From: Xylaria sp. FL1777
Lineage: Eukaryota; Ascomycota; Sordariomycetes; Xylariales; Xylariaceae
Reading direction: 5' to 3'
Assembly: GCA_022578965.1 (NCBI GenBank)
Contig: MU400820.1
Location: 1 to 35,859 of the forward strand
DNA: 35,859 nt
The notes under the pieces are model-generated. The model was given only the letters and a program-made list of their open reading frames with translations, was not told the DNA's origin and did not search any database. How positions within the stretch are numbered: position 1 is the first letter of the stretch; the number at the start of each line of letters is the position of its first letter. Below are positions 11,536 to 23,173 of this stretch, in pieces. The position numbers and the translations under genes were made by a program.

Positions 11536-14166
11536 ATGGCATCGTCGGCAGCAACCCTTTCTTCTTCTTCCTTGCACTACCAGCAGAGACAGCTGCCCAC
11601 CCTGTCTCGCCCAACCAAGAAACCCCCCAGCGGTGGCATCGCAACCGCGTCGACGCCCAATTTAAACGCACTGTATTCCGCCCATTCTCGACTCGCGCCC
11701 GCTGCTGGTTCTCTCGCGCGTAAAGCTTCGCTGGCCGCCCTGACCCCTGGCTCCCTCGCCACTATCCCGGATGACACCGAGAGCTACGCCCTGCACAGCG
11801 TTCTGAACGAGTCTAGCCCGGTGCGCAAGGTGCCTCCGATCCCCCCAATGCCCGCAATGCCGCCCCTGACGCCCGGTAGAGGCGCGGGCCTTGCCGACAG
11901 TTTCGCCGTCGGCGATCAGGTTGATGTCCCAGGGAACATGGTTGGCACAGTCCGCTTTGTGGGGACCGTCGCGGGCAGGAAGGGAGTCTTTGCTGGAGTC
12001 GAACTGAACTCGGAGTACGCGCTGCGTGGGAAAAATAGTGGCGATGTTGACGGGTATGTTCGCTCTACCTTCGCTATTTCCCCTTTCCTCCCATGAACCA
12101 CGCCTAGCTAACCAACGCGTTTTTATTACATCAGTGTCTCGTATTTTGCTACCTCTGTTCCCGGATCTGGTATTTTTGTTCCTGTCAATAAGTTGTTGAG
12201 ACGGGATGCGCCCGCTTTCCCCCTTACACCATTAGGGACATCCTTGGCTGGTTTGAGAGCTGCAAATCAGAATACCACAAATCATACTCCTCCAACGCCC
12301 TCATTACCAAAATTCAGCCAGTCTGTGGGACCAGGTCGGGCACCAAGCCCTCAAGGGAAACGCCCTAGGACTTCACTACCGAGGCCAGATTCGCCTGTTC
12401 GCAAATTACAACTCACTCCCGCACCACGTCCGACAATCGCGACACCTGCGAAGCCATCATCGCGATATGGCAGTCCGACTATCCCCAAATTTTCCGCCAG
12501 CGTTCGGGGAACGGCCGGTGACCCAAATAAACCCATACGCCTAGAAAGAAAGCCAAGTATAGCTCCAAGAAGTGCATCGGCTCTAGGACAGACCTTACCC
12601 AGTTTTGATGATGAAGAGCCCATGCCTCCCCCTGCAAATATAACCACGTATGGAAAGGCAAATGGCAACTTAGGGTCCATAGCGTCGTCCATGGGTTTCA
12701 AGCGTCCTGCATCCCGTGCTAATCACGCTCACGAGGAGGAAGTTGAGCGTCTCAAGTCTCAGCTTGAGGACCGAGATAGGCAGCTGAAGGAACAAGCTTC
12801 TGCATTGGCCGAGATGGAAAGTAGTCTCTCTGAACTTACAGACCTGATAGATCAATCTGATAATGGGCATATGCGCTCAAATAGTCTGGATGGTAAGGAT
12901 ACGTCTCAGCTTCGAGCCATGCTGCGTGAGAAGAATGAAAAGATTGCTATGCTTACAGCCGAATTCGACACACATCGCGCTGATTTCCGAAGTACTATCG
13001 ATACCCTAGAGATGGCTAGCACGGAAACACAAAGGGTCTACGACGCAAAGATCCAAGAGCTAGAACAAGAGGTACAAGAAGCGCATGAACGGCATGATGA
13101 CGTCGAGAGTGTGGCACGACAATTGAAGCAACTTGAGGAACTTGTTCAAGAACTTGAAGAAGGACTTGAGGACGCTCGTCGGGGCGAGGCAGAGGCCCGA
13201 GGAGAGGTTGAGTTCCTGCGTGGAGAAGTCGAACGAACCCGGTCTGAACTACGAAGAGAGCGTGAGAAAGCCTCAGCCGCTATGAATGGGGCCGGCAACG
13301 CTGAAGATCGGCCATCTATGTCCAAGGATCTGGAGCAGAAAGAGGATGAGATTCGGGGTCTCAAGGCTATTATTCACTCACTTAGCAGAGACTCTATTCC
13401 CGGATCTGAATCTCCAGAGAAGACCCCAACTCAGCCACAACGAACCACTTCGCTCGTCAAATCTCGACAAGACTCAACTGACAGTCGCCTGGCCAAGGAT
13501 AAGCTGGAGCGGGAACTCGTCGAGCTACGCGCCCTTCTAGACACGAAGAACTTTCGTGAGGAAGAGCTTGAACGTGAAATTGAGACGTTGCGGCGTAACA
13601 GTGTCACCAACAATCGAGGGAGCTCTATGACGACCGGTAGCGCAGATCGATCGTCCTACCGTGACTCTAAAGGGACCGTTATCCTAGCACGTGATTCACG
13701 AATGCCAGAGGAGACACACAAGCGCAACCCGACTTTAGATCCTATGCCTGAGAGCGACGCGTTATCTTCAGTCACCGAGAATAGCACGCTCTGGTGCGAG
13801 ATATGCGAGACAAATGGGCATGACATTCTCACATGCACCAACATGTTTGGAGGTCAAAATGAACTAGGAAGGACTGCTCCCGATGACCGGGCATCGAACA
13901 AAATAGGCAAAGACGCCGTACGAGAGGGTCTCCGAAACCTAGCCGTCCCGATGGACGCTGAGGCTATACCACGGCCATTGTCACCTATGAGACCCAAGAC
14001 TCCAATGGCAGCAGCTCCAGTCTCAGCGCCGACTCTTCCTAACCCACAGGACTCCGGTCCACTTGCGGGCAAAGAGAGTGGAGTGGTTGACCCTGCAAAA
14101 TGGTGCGCAATGTGCGAACGAGATGGACATGACAGTATTGACTGCCCTCTGGAAGATGCATTGTAG
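11536..14166 (+). CDS. CLIP-170 family microtubule plus-end protein
   Basis: Cytoplasmic linker protein of the CLIP-170/Bik1/Tip1 family (CLIPA in Aspergillus nidulans), which tracks growing microtubule plus ends. Exons 11536-12053 and 12135-14166 give 849 aa. The 81-bp intron (GTATGT donor, CATCAG acceptor) lies inside the CAP-Gly domain, and splicing restores GDVDGVSYF. Order of parts: a Ser/Pro-rich head; CAP-Gly (about 118-197) with GKNSGDVDG at 165-173 and SGIFVPVNKL at its end; a basic Ser/Pro linker; a long coiled coil (about 370-620); and two CCHC-like zinc knuckles starting at C727 (CEICETNGHDILTC) and C830 (CAMCERDGHDSIDC), near the C-terminus. Such knuckles bind cargo or dynein-pathway partners in CLIP-170. 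The start ATG sits in GCCATGG, a good context. Confidence 0.92.
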
Positions 14167-16170
14167 ATGTATAGCCTTCTGATCAAGCTGGCGATTTGAT
14201 GACAGTGGACCATACAGCGTACGTGTGGGGATGACAAGGGCCCCAAAAAAACCAGTGGTGGTCAAGTAGCATTTACTTTGTACAGTGGAGGATAGAAAGA
14301 TGTCTGCATAACATGAGCCGCTTTTCGTGATTATTGGCTGCTCTGGGCGTTGGACATGGTCATTAGCTAAGGATATGACTGTTTGGAAGCGATGATATCA
14401 CACACTTAGTCATTATTACCATTGTAAGCATTTAATATTCTTCAACATCCTGCTGCACGGCAGTGAAAGTTGAGATCAGGAAAAGTCACAAGACTTGAAA
14501 GGTCACGTACCGTCCATTCATTTCTGAATACAACGATGATAATAGAGCGAGAGAATCGGGATAGCCCTTTAGGTAGGTACTACTAGCAATATTTAGTTCT
14601 GGTGGTATACTATTAATAGGTAATCCCGTGTGCTACATATACAAGACATGGAACTTGGGAATGTTTCAAGCTCATCTTGTTCATCGGCTAGATAGGAGGT
14701 TACCAGGGCCACTGACAGGATAGGATAAGTACTTATTCATAAGGAAACCCTAGCAACGCATCTTCATTCCCGGTTCCTCTACTTTGGCAAAGGTAGTACC
14801 TACCTACCGGTAAATACAAACCCTAAACTCATCTTTCAACGAATGGTGTATCTGGTAGAAGTCATCATGTGATCATACCTGGAGACTGAGCTTAACGAGC
14901 CCAATGTACCTACTGTACGGTAACTGCAAACAAGCTTTGTCGCTATCAATATAAATATAACGCTAATACCTACCTATCTAAGGACAAGGTGAAGGAAAAG
15001 GGGAAAGTGGCGGGCCACATGTGGAAACGTTGCTCAGCGACAGCACGAATAATTACACCTTGTTGTATCACTCAGCGTCTACCTCGAGTTTTCTATTTCA
15101 CATCCTAGAGCTCACCCCCTCTCTCCCTCTCGAATTCCCTAGACCTTCTCTCTCCACACACCTCGCCCATATTCATTCCTAAGGAACATCACATATTCTC
15201 CATCCCTACGTGAAGCTCACCTTCTACCGTGACGTGATGGGTATGACTTAGGAACTCTAACTTCCATGGCGGTAGACAGACACCTCAAGTCAAGTCGTGC
15301 ATAATCTATCCAGAGCTCGCTAATTTGCTGTGCTTGAAACACCCGACCTTCAGTACATTAATAGACATGAGGTATGTTATGTCCATTATTCATTCCTTCT
15401 TTTCCTTCCTATTTCATTACCTTGTCGACCGAGCACACTTCGGCACCACAACACCGTCCTGGTATGATTGGCTATCAAAAACCGGAATGGCGTCGGTGCC
15501 GGCCCCTCTCCAGCTCAATCATAACCCCTCGATATTCCCCCGCAAAAAGCTAGCTGCATTGTACATACTGCGTACCCAGGTACAGTTACTGCGTACAGTA
15601 GTGTATAATGCTGGTGCGGCATGGTGCGTCAGGGCGGCGGATTGGTTCCCCAGCTGCATTAGGAGGGGATGTCCTGTCCTTGCCCCTGAACAGTACCCCG
15701 AACACCCTGAATTTCAGCGAACCAGACGTTGTGCAGCAGCCCCATGGCGCCTTGGCATCGGGGCTAGCTACCTACAGCCTCCGCATACAGTAGATACGAT
15801 ACCTACCGAGGTATCCTATACCTACAGGCCCGGCCGCTATTGCTTCCATTTACCGCCTCCTCCTGCGTCGTACGAGTTGCCAGTTGCCATCTCAACCAAC
15901 TCGCTCGCTCACTACCTACCACTATTGCTCCCCTCACAACACTTGCCGTTGCTCAATCGAAGTCTCCAAGTCTTTTCTCATATGACGACAAGTGATCTTA
16001 TTAACCCAACCGCTTGTTTTACCTAGGGTCAATCACTTTAACCCCACCGGCCCTGTCTGACTCTATGATTATACGCTCGCTGTCTTGAAAGCCTCTGGAA
16101 TTCATACTTATCATCCATCTCTTCCAGTGACGTTTCTCCTCCGGACCAAAGTGGTCTCGCTCAACTCACG
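14167..16170. other. Intergenic region upstream of the alpha-mannosidase gene
   Basis: About 2 kb holding the CLIP-170 3' end and the alpha-mannosidase promoter and leader. TACCTA-type words are dense at about 14570-14580, 14800-14815 and 14965-14980. A pyrimidine-rich stretch (15115-15180) looks like a fungal promoter or leader. A frame from the ATG at 15367 to 16026 is open for about 220 codons, but it resembles no protein I know and contains the intergenic TACCTA words, so I do not call it a gene. Confidence 0.5.
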
Positions 16171-19100
16171 ATGGGAGGCGAGACTACGACGCCAAGGGCT
16201 ATTGCGGGCGAATATCCCATTCGAGCCCCGGCCCCAGTTGGCAAACGCATCAGCAGAATTTACAAGGAACGTATTGAACAATTCTACTCCAAGGGGCAAT
16301 GGGAGAAGCAAAATCTCCTGGCCATGATGTTCGAGGGCGTCGCCTCTGGTCCTCCAAATGTTCAGCTCTGGACTTGGCCCGCTCCTGGCCTCTCCCGCCC
16401 CTCTTTCGAAGAGGCCATGGCTGGCGACTACCGACCAGCTAAAGTCGGTGACACCTTTGGTCCTTCGTGGGCCACTCACTGGTTTAGGGTAGTTATCCGC
16501 GTCCCTGAAGATCTCCTTGATAAGGAGCATCTAGAATTCCAATGGGATTCGAATAGCGAAGGAATGGTTTGGACAGAGGATGGAAAACCATTGCAGGGGT
16601 TGACCGGCGGCGGCGAGCGCGTCGAATGGGTTCTCCCAGACTCGTTTCGAGACGGCAAGAAACATACAATCTATATTGAAATGGCCTGCAATAGCATGTT
16701 CGGCAATCCTGCTGGTGGTGATACCATTCAGCCCCCTGACCCAAACAAATATTTCCAGCTAGTGAAGGCTGACATCTGCGCTGTCAATATGGATGCTCGG
16801 CAGCTCTGGATCGATACCTGGATTATTGGTGATGCAGCCCGAGAATTTCCCGAGGATTCCTGGGAACAACACCAAGCTCTTAGTGTCGTGACCGATATCA
16901 TCGATGCTTATGTACTAGGTGACCCTAGTTCCATCAAGAAGGGCCGGGAGATTGCTCAGCGCTTTATTGGTTCCAAAATTGACACCGCCAAAGTCTACGA
17001 CAGTGGCACTAAGCCCGTGGTGTTTGGTATCGGTCACTGCCACATAGATACCTGTTGGCTTTGGCCATGGGCTGAGACGAAGAGGAAGGTGGCGAGATCT
17101 TGGTCAAGCCAATGTGACTTGATCGATCGTTATCCAGAACACAATTTCGCCTGCTCTCAGGCTCAGCAATACAAGTGGTTAAAAGCCTACTATCCTTATG
17201 CCTTCGATCGTGTCAAGGAAAAAGTTAAGGAGGGCCGTTTTCATCCTATTGGTGGGAGCTGGGTTGAGCACGATACCAATATGCCAAGCGGAGAATCACT
17301 CATTCGTCAATTTCTTTATGGGCAAAGGTTTTTCGAGAGCCACTTTGGAGAGCGCTGCAGGACCTTTTGGCTGCCCGACACTTTTGGATATTCTAGCCAA
17401 CTTCCTCAACTTTGCCGCCTGGCCGGTATGGACCGTTTCCTCACCCAGAAACTTAGTTGGAATAACATAAATAATTTTCCTCATACCACTTTCAACTGGG
17501 TCTCCCTGGATGGTAGCCAGGTGATCTGTCATATGCCACCTTCTGAGACGTACACTGCAGAAGCCCACTTTGGCGACGTCAAGCGAAGTATCTCACAACA
17601 CAAGTCAATGGATCAAGATCACACCTCTCTGCTCGTGTTCGGCAAGGGTGACGGCGGTGGTGGTCCAACTTGGCAACATATCGAGAAGCTTCGTCGTTGC
17701 CGAGGTATCAGTGACCAAGTCGGTCGTTTGCCTAGAGTGCACATGGGTAATACCGTAGACGACTTCTTCGACAAGCTGCAGGAGAAGGCGGGCTCGCTTG
17801 TTACCTGGTACGGTGAGCTATATTTCGAGCTCCACCGTGGTACTTACACCACCCAAGCAAAGAATAAACTCAACAATCGCAGAGCGGAGACGATGCTTCG
17901 AGATCTAGAATTGCTCGCCACCATCGCATCTATCAAGCATAGTTCTTACAAGTATCCCAAAGCGGAGATTGATTTTATGTGGGAGGCAGTACTACTTTGT
18001 CAATTCCATGACTGCTTACCCGGAAGCTCTATTGAGATGTGCTATGATGATTCAGACGAAGTAAGTTGTTATTGGTTCCCCTTTTATAGAAGTATATTCT
18101 GTGTGACTGACGGTAGTCTAGCTATATGATGAGGTTTTTAAGGTCGGCAAAGACTTATTCAAGGACCTCTATGGGCTGTTTGGCGTGTCGGAAGTACAGC
18201 CGACGCACGTGGAAGAGGCCGCGGCTTTGAATACTCTCCCCTGGCATCGAAAGCAAGTTGTTCATCTTGAAAATGGTGGTGCTGGCGTCGCCTGTGGCTC
18301 GGGTCATATTGTCAGTGTGAAACGCCTTAAGAGTTCGGCTAAGAAGGCAGTCACTGTCGAGGAGACTCAAAAGGGCGTATTCGTCTTACAAAATGAACAG
18401 TTGACTGTTCGGGTAGAAAAGGGATGTATAACCTCTCTAGTCGATCGTAAGATAGGCCGAGAGGTTATCTCCAAGGGAGGCAAAGCCAACCAGCTAGTTA
18501 TTTTTGACGACAAACCCTTATACTGGCAAGCCTGGGATGTTGAGGTATACCATCTGGAGACGCGTGCTGAGATCCCCTATGGCGAGACGAAGATTCTCGA
18601 GGACAGTGACCACCGAGTCAGTGTGGTCACTGAGGCTCGCATCAGCGAAGAAAGCTCAATCAAAACCGTGCTCAGCTTAAGTGTCGCCTTCGAAGGCCAC
18701 CAGTCTTATGTCGAGTGCACTGCTTTCGTCGATTGGCACGAGACGATGAAGTTTCTCAAGGTTGAGTTCCCCGTGGACATCAGGAATACTGAAGCCTCAT
18801 ACGAGACACAATACGGCATAGTCAAGCGGCCCACTCACTATAACACCTCTTGGGATATGGCTAAGTTTGAAGTCTGTTGCCATAAGTTTGCCGATCTGTC
18901 CGAGAATGGTTACGGTGTTTCCATCCTCAACGACTGCAAGTATGGGTTTGCAACATGTGGTAGTTTAATGCGTCTTTCGCTCCTGCGGTCGCCAAAGGCA
19001 CCGGACGCTCATGCCGACATGGGCAAGCATGAGATTCGTTGGGCTATCCTTCCACACCAGGGAAGTCTAGGACCCACAACCGTTCGTGCTGGATACGAGT

Positions 19101-19456
19101 TTAACAACCCGATGAAGGTTCTCACAGGATCTAATACGGCTTCCTCTTCCCCTCACCCTATCAAACTGGAAGGTGATGCGTCTTTGGTTCTTGATTGCGT
19201 CAAGCGGGGCGAGGACGACGAGGACGTCTCCCACGACAGCAATATCCCCCGTCGCAAGGGCCGGAGTGTTATCATTCGCATCTACGATAGTCTTGGAGGA
19301 CTTAGCTCGGGTACTATCACGACTACCTGGAACGTTAAGAGGGTGTTCAAGACAAACGCCTTGGAGGATGACGGCGAGCAGATCGAGATCAAGGACGGGG
19401 AATTTCCCATTACTTTGCGTCCGTTCGAGGTTGCCACGTATCGATTACAGTTATAA
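16171..19456 (+). CDS. ams1: GH38 alpha-mannosidase, Ams1 type
   Basis: Class II alpha-mannosidase of glycoside hydrolase family 38. Yeast Ams1 trims free oligomannosides and reaches the vacuole from the cytosol by selective autophagy. Exons 16171-18060 and 18122-19456 join in phase 0 across a 61-bp intron (GTAAGT donor, TCTAG acceptor) to 1074 aa, the usual length. No signal peptide is visible, as expected for this cytosol-to-vacuole enzyme. Key residues, by position in the family motifs: GHCHID with likely zinc ligands H291 and D293; WLPDTFGYS with nucleophile D403, also a zinc ligand; and QFHDCLPGS with H613 as fourth ligand. The C-terminal half, including LNTLPWHRKQVV and the closing beta-rich region, is also typical. 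The start is supported by the conserved N-terminal block soon after it (RISRIYKERIEQF). Confidence 0.95.
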
Positions 19457-20344
19457 TCATCTCACCCTCGGGGCTTCTAATTATTGAATTGAAGGTCATA
19501 AAGCATGTGTATCCTAGTTTCTTATTGAGGTAGTATTGTGGTGAGTGGGTGAATGACTGACTGTAAGGGTAGAGGGTATGATGAGGACAAGGCAGCATGT
19601 GATATCAAACCCGCAGAAACAATAACCAAGAACGGACGTGTTCTTTGGGTCGAGTAATTGCATTAGTATTAGTAGCCCTGTCTATTTCATGTGAGGATAC
19701 TAGTATCTAGTCTGGGATGGTCTCAATTAATGAAGACTGTGAGCGTAGCAGCGTCGCAATACCTAGGTAGTTGCCAAATACATAGTCAACTTCTCCCTAA
19801 TCTTGGATAACGAAACGAGAAAGGTTCGCCTCCCACTTTTCATCACATAACTAAGCGTATTCAATTTAAGAGAACAAAGTCTTAGAACTTGAATGTTTGA
19901 TTTTACTGGTTTTGATACACAGATAATATGCGCCCGTTAGCGCCTGCCTGCCTTGTTCCAATCCGGAGACGATCAAATCATGATGGGATCCGTCTCCAAC
20001 CGCGTAAAATCAAAAACCTCCTATACACACCCTTTGCCTCCAAAAATCGCCGGACCTCGATTTACATACCCCTCGATAAGTAAGTATATATATAGGTGGG
20101 GTTGGTGACCGACCTAACTGTACCGACCTTCCGACCTCTGCTTTCCTGCCGTTGAACTCCGCAAACCAGTCGCGTGAACCGAAGGACCTCTCGTATGTAC
20201 CCCGCGCATGCTTTGAGTAGGTGATTACATATATACAGGTTTCCAAAACAAAGTGCTAACCATTTTCCCCCCACCACCAACCCTCCTTCCTCGGCCGTCC
20301 AAACGTATCTAATCATACACCCTTTAGAGCTGAACGACATTGTT
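19457..20344. other. Intergenic region between convergent ams1 and Gln/His-rich gene
   Basis: An 888-bp gap between two 3' ends, expected to hold both terminators and untranslated tails. The frames of 60-90 codons on the minus strand show no family features. A CCTAGGTAG word lies near 19760 and a TATATATAGG stretch near 20090. Nothing else can be supported. Confidence 0.5.
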
Positions 20345-21451
20345 CTACATCTCGCCCATGTTAGAGACGAAGCAATCTAATATGTCACCTTCGACGTTGT
20401 CGTTATGATCATATGATGACAACCCGTGTTGTTGTTGCGGTGGTGGTTGTTGTTGTTGATGAGGGTGATGTGGATGAGGCTGCTGTTGCTGATCCATATG
20501 CGTTGGCATGTCGTATGGTGCGTATGGTGCTGATATCGTCGGTAGGTTGTGATGAGTGGTGTATGAAGCCGTGTGATGTGGTGGGGTGGGTAGAGGCGAA
20601 GCTAAAGGCTGGTGATGTGCGACATGCGGCGATACATGATGCATGTACTGCTGTTGTAGGTAATGAGGCGGGATTTGTATGTTTGCTGGCCGTGGTATTG
20701 GGATTGGGGCACTCGCTTGGTGTGATTGGTGCGATTGGTGCGTTGGTTGTTGGTGTTGGTGTTGGAGTTGGTGCTGATGTTGTTGTTGGTGGAACTGATG
20801 CTGCTGCTGATGATGATGATGCGGCGGCGGCGTCTGTTGTTGTTGCATTGAGGTAAGTTCCTCGTACGCTAGTTGTATTGCGGCTGGCATGGGCCGACCT
20901 GCGGGCCTGGCATGCCGTGCGGATGAGCCCTGTTCCCGCCTTTCATATGCGGGTTTCGGTCCGCTGTTCGTGCTTTGTAGTCTTTTCTGCGGTGGACGCT
21001 CGCGCTGCTGTTCACGTAGAGCGGGCATTGAGTTTTGATGATGCTGGTGTGTCGGCTGTTGCTGCTTCGAAATGCTTGAATCTTCCAAGTTCGTTGTGCT
21101 TGAAGAGGGGGAGACCGATGACGATGGCGTAATAAGCGTCTGTTGAGCCTGGTGGATTAAATGCTGAGGTGTCATCTCGTCCGCTCGGCCTCCTGTTGCG
21201 CCAGCTTCGGTCTTGATGTTTGTTCCAGCTCCAGCTCCTCCGCACATATTCCGTTTCCTCATCTGCTGATACATGAGCATATTCCGCATTAAAGCCTTGT
21301 ATTTGGCTTCAAGCTGCTCGAGGGATTTCCGCCTAGGACGAGGTTGTCGCCCGGCAGGCGGTACGTGGCGAGAGGCGGCTGCCATCGTCTGCGGACCCGG
21401 AATCGCCGGGTTCATCCTGAAAGTGTTCTCGATAACCTCTTGACTAAGCAT
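20345..21451 (-). CDS. Gln/His-rich low-complexity protein, unidentified
   Basis: Single-exon frame of 368 aa from the ATG at 21451. The more ordered part is the N-terminus: MNPAIPGPQTM followed by a basic, probably helical stretch (RRKSLEQLEAKYKALMRNML, then MYQQMRKRN), about residues 48-76. This could be a DNA- or protein-binding helix. The rest is low-complexity: Gln, His, Pro and Ser dominate, with long HQQQ/HQHQ runs about residues 205-255 and 320-350. It closes with GDILDCFVSNMGEM. Such composition is common in fungal transcriptional co-regulators, but that role is only a guess. The frame is open upstream to a TTG at 21472, and an upstream spliced exon is possible, so the start is uncertain. 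Long open frames on the opposite strand are shadows of the CAA/CAC repeats. Confidence 0.65.
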   Translation of the reverse strand: MLSQEVIENTFRMNPAIPGPQTMAAASRHVPPAGRQPRPRRKSLEQLEAKYKALMRNMLMYQQMRKRNMCGGAGAGTNIKTEAGATGGRADEMTPQHLIHQAQQTLITPSSSVSPSSSTTNLEDSSISKQQQPTHQHHQNSMPALREQQRERPPQKRLQSTNSGPKPAYERREQGSSARHARPAGRPMPAAIQLAYEELTSMQQQQTPPPHHHHQQQHQFHQQQHQHQLQHQHQQPTHQSHQSHQASAPIPIPRPANIQIPPHYLQQQYMHHVSPHVAHHQPLASPLPTPPHHTASYTTHHNLPTISAPYAPYDMPTHMDQQQQPHPHHPHQQQQPPPQQQHGLSSYDHNDNVEGDILDCFVSNMGEM

Positions 21452-23169
21452 TCCTGAGACTCCCAAACCCAAAATATGATTTCACTTTGGCGTCAGAGCA
21501 CCTGTCTCTCGGCGACATCAGAGGAACAATGGGATGATGAAAACGAGCGAAGAGAACAATAAGGAGCGTGAATAAAGTCGAAGACCAGGGACTCAAACGA
21601 CACGATAGATTTAACACTCGTAGGTTAGTAAGAAGTGAGTGAATAGGTAAGCGCGCAAGCGAAGTTGGGGAGTGGCCATTTATTAATAGGTTGGCTGTGT
21701 GCTTCACTCGAGCAGAACGGAATTTTCCGTGAGGAACCTTTTGGGTCACAAACTCATATGCAGATTGGATTTGATATATACCGAACCAGGTATTATTTAA
21801 TGCACAAGGGAAAATGCGGGCGAGTATGTAGTATCCACGTGTATAAAGAGAGATTTGAGATGTAGCAGGGGAGCATTTGAGAAATATGATGGATCACCCT
21901 CGCGTGAGCCTGGCTTAAGAGAGACAATTTGACATGGACATCAAATATTGGGACAAGATGCTAAATAGCTCGTAAGTCGAAAGGTACGGCATAATAGCGA
22001 TACCTACCAGAGGAGAAGAGAACATGCGGCGTCGGTGGCCTGGACCCCTCACCTGAATTGGAATAAGAGCCGATCGTTACAGACGGGATAGCAGAGCACA
22101 AGTTGGCTGTTGGTCGCCGTGACATGCAGTCAACAAGTCCAGCAACCGCAGGTCTCATCGATGATTTGACAATGAATGCCTGGGGACGGGGCAAGTTAGG
22201 CTCAGCTTGGAAGAGAGGCCGCGCAGTGCAACGGGAAGGAGTCGGCCCCATAAGGCGTCTGTAGGATAAGTAGGGGAAGCCATCTCGATTTTGTCATTAT
22301 CGACCGGGCTGGCGGTCATGGATTCCAAATTGACGACAAATCGACGACAAGCTGTTCGCCCAGTCGCCAACCCAGGCCCCAACTAAGGTAGACTAGACAG
22401 ATAGTGTACTGGTACTGGTACTTGTAGGTAGTGTACTGGAATTGTGCAGTTCCACTCCGCTGTCCGAATCCAAGGCGTACACTGTACCACGGGCGTGCGT
22501 GTGCAGTGTGTAGTGTACACTACATACTGCGTACGTCTAGAGTTGCACTGGAGGAAATAGTGAAAGTAAGATAAAACACAATGCCCGTCCACTGCAAAAA
22601 AGCCTTGACCCCTTCCGGGCGACAGTGGATAGGGACGGAGGTGTGTGGCGACGGCAGATGGCGAGTTGCTGATGTATCTGCAAGACAAAAGAAGACGAAG
22701 TTGGATCAAGATTCCAAATAGCGAGCCAGTGGTTCTTATTGGGAAGAGTCAGCAGCAGGGGTCGGCCGCCGCAGACGACCGTGTGCGCACGCGGCTGTGG
22801 CGGGTCCCGCACGGTGGGCGGCTGCCACGCACAGCGCGCAGTAGTGCCGCCGCCGTGCTGGCACACACAGTGCGCGCACCGCCTCGTGCCGCCAGCGACT
22901 GACCAGGGACCGGCCAGGGACATCTCTGCCGGCGCAACTGGATCATCGATGGCCTTCCAAATCTTTTTCATCGCTCCTCCACCCACCGTCGATGGCCGCC
23001 CGCAGACTCGGCCACTCATCTGCCTTCCCTCCCTCCTCCTTCTTGTCCTTTTGTCTCACTTGGGCCTTTGGCGTGAAACCTCCCTCCCGCCGTCTTTCTC
23101 CTGCCACGCTGCCACGCCTGCTCTGGCCCACTCCCTCCGTCTCCTCCCGCCTGTTTCGATTCGTCCCAG
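21452..23169. promoter_or_regulatory. Divergent region, Gln/His-rich gene / msh1
   Basis: A 1.7-kb gap between outward-facing genes. The left half is AT-leaning and should carry the leader and promoter of the Gln/His-rich gene. At 22405-22530 the DNA is dense in GTAC and GTGTAC words and includes a perfect 16-bp palindrome (22509-22524). From about 22750 it becomes strongly GC-rich and then pyrimidine-rich toward the msh1 start. A reading frame at 22949-23173 ends on the msh1 start codon. Confidence 0.45.
22509..22524. repeat. Perfect 16-bp palindrome TGTAGTGTACACTACA
   Basis: All eight base pairs around the T/A centre match and the symmetry ends at 22508/22525. It sits in the divergent region about 650 bp before the msh1 start, among repeated GTACTGG and GTGTAC words. 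This is a plausible site for a dimeric DNA-binding protein, but no known factor can be assigned. Confidence 0.55.
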
Positions 23170-23173
23170 ATGA
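22949..23173 (+). other. Upstream ORF overlapping the msh1 start (ATGA)
   Basis: A frame of 74 codons begins with ATG at 22949 and ends with the TGA at 23171-23173. That stop overlaps the msh1 initiation codon as ATGA. The peptide is hydrophobic, Leu/Pro/Ser-rich and resembles nothing I know. If the transcript starts upstream of 22949, ribosomes finishing here would be placed exactly at the msh1 start. If the transcript starts later, the frame is meaningless. Confidence 0.35.

Noticed and set aside
20413..20856. 147-codon Val-rich plus-strand frame
   Set aside because: It is the reverse complement of the Gln/His codon repeats of the minus-strand gene.
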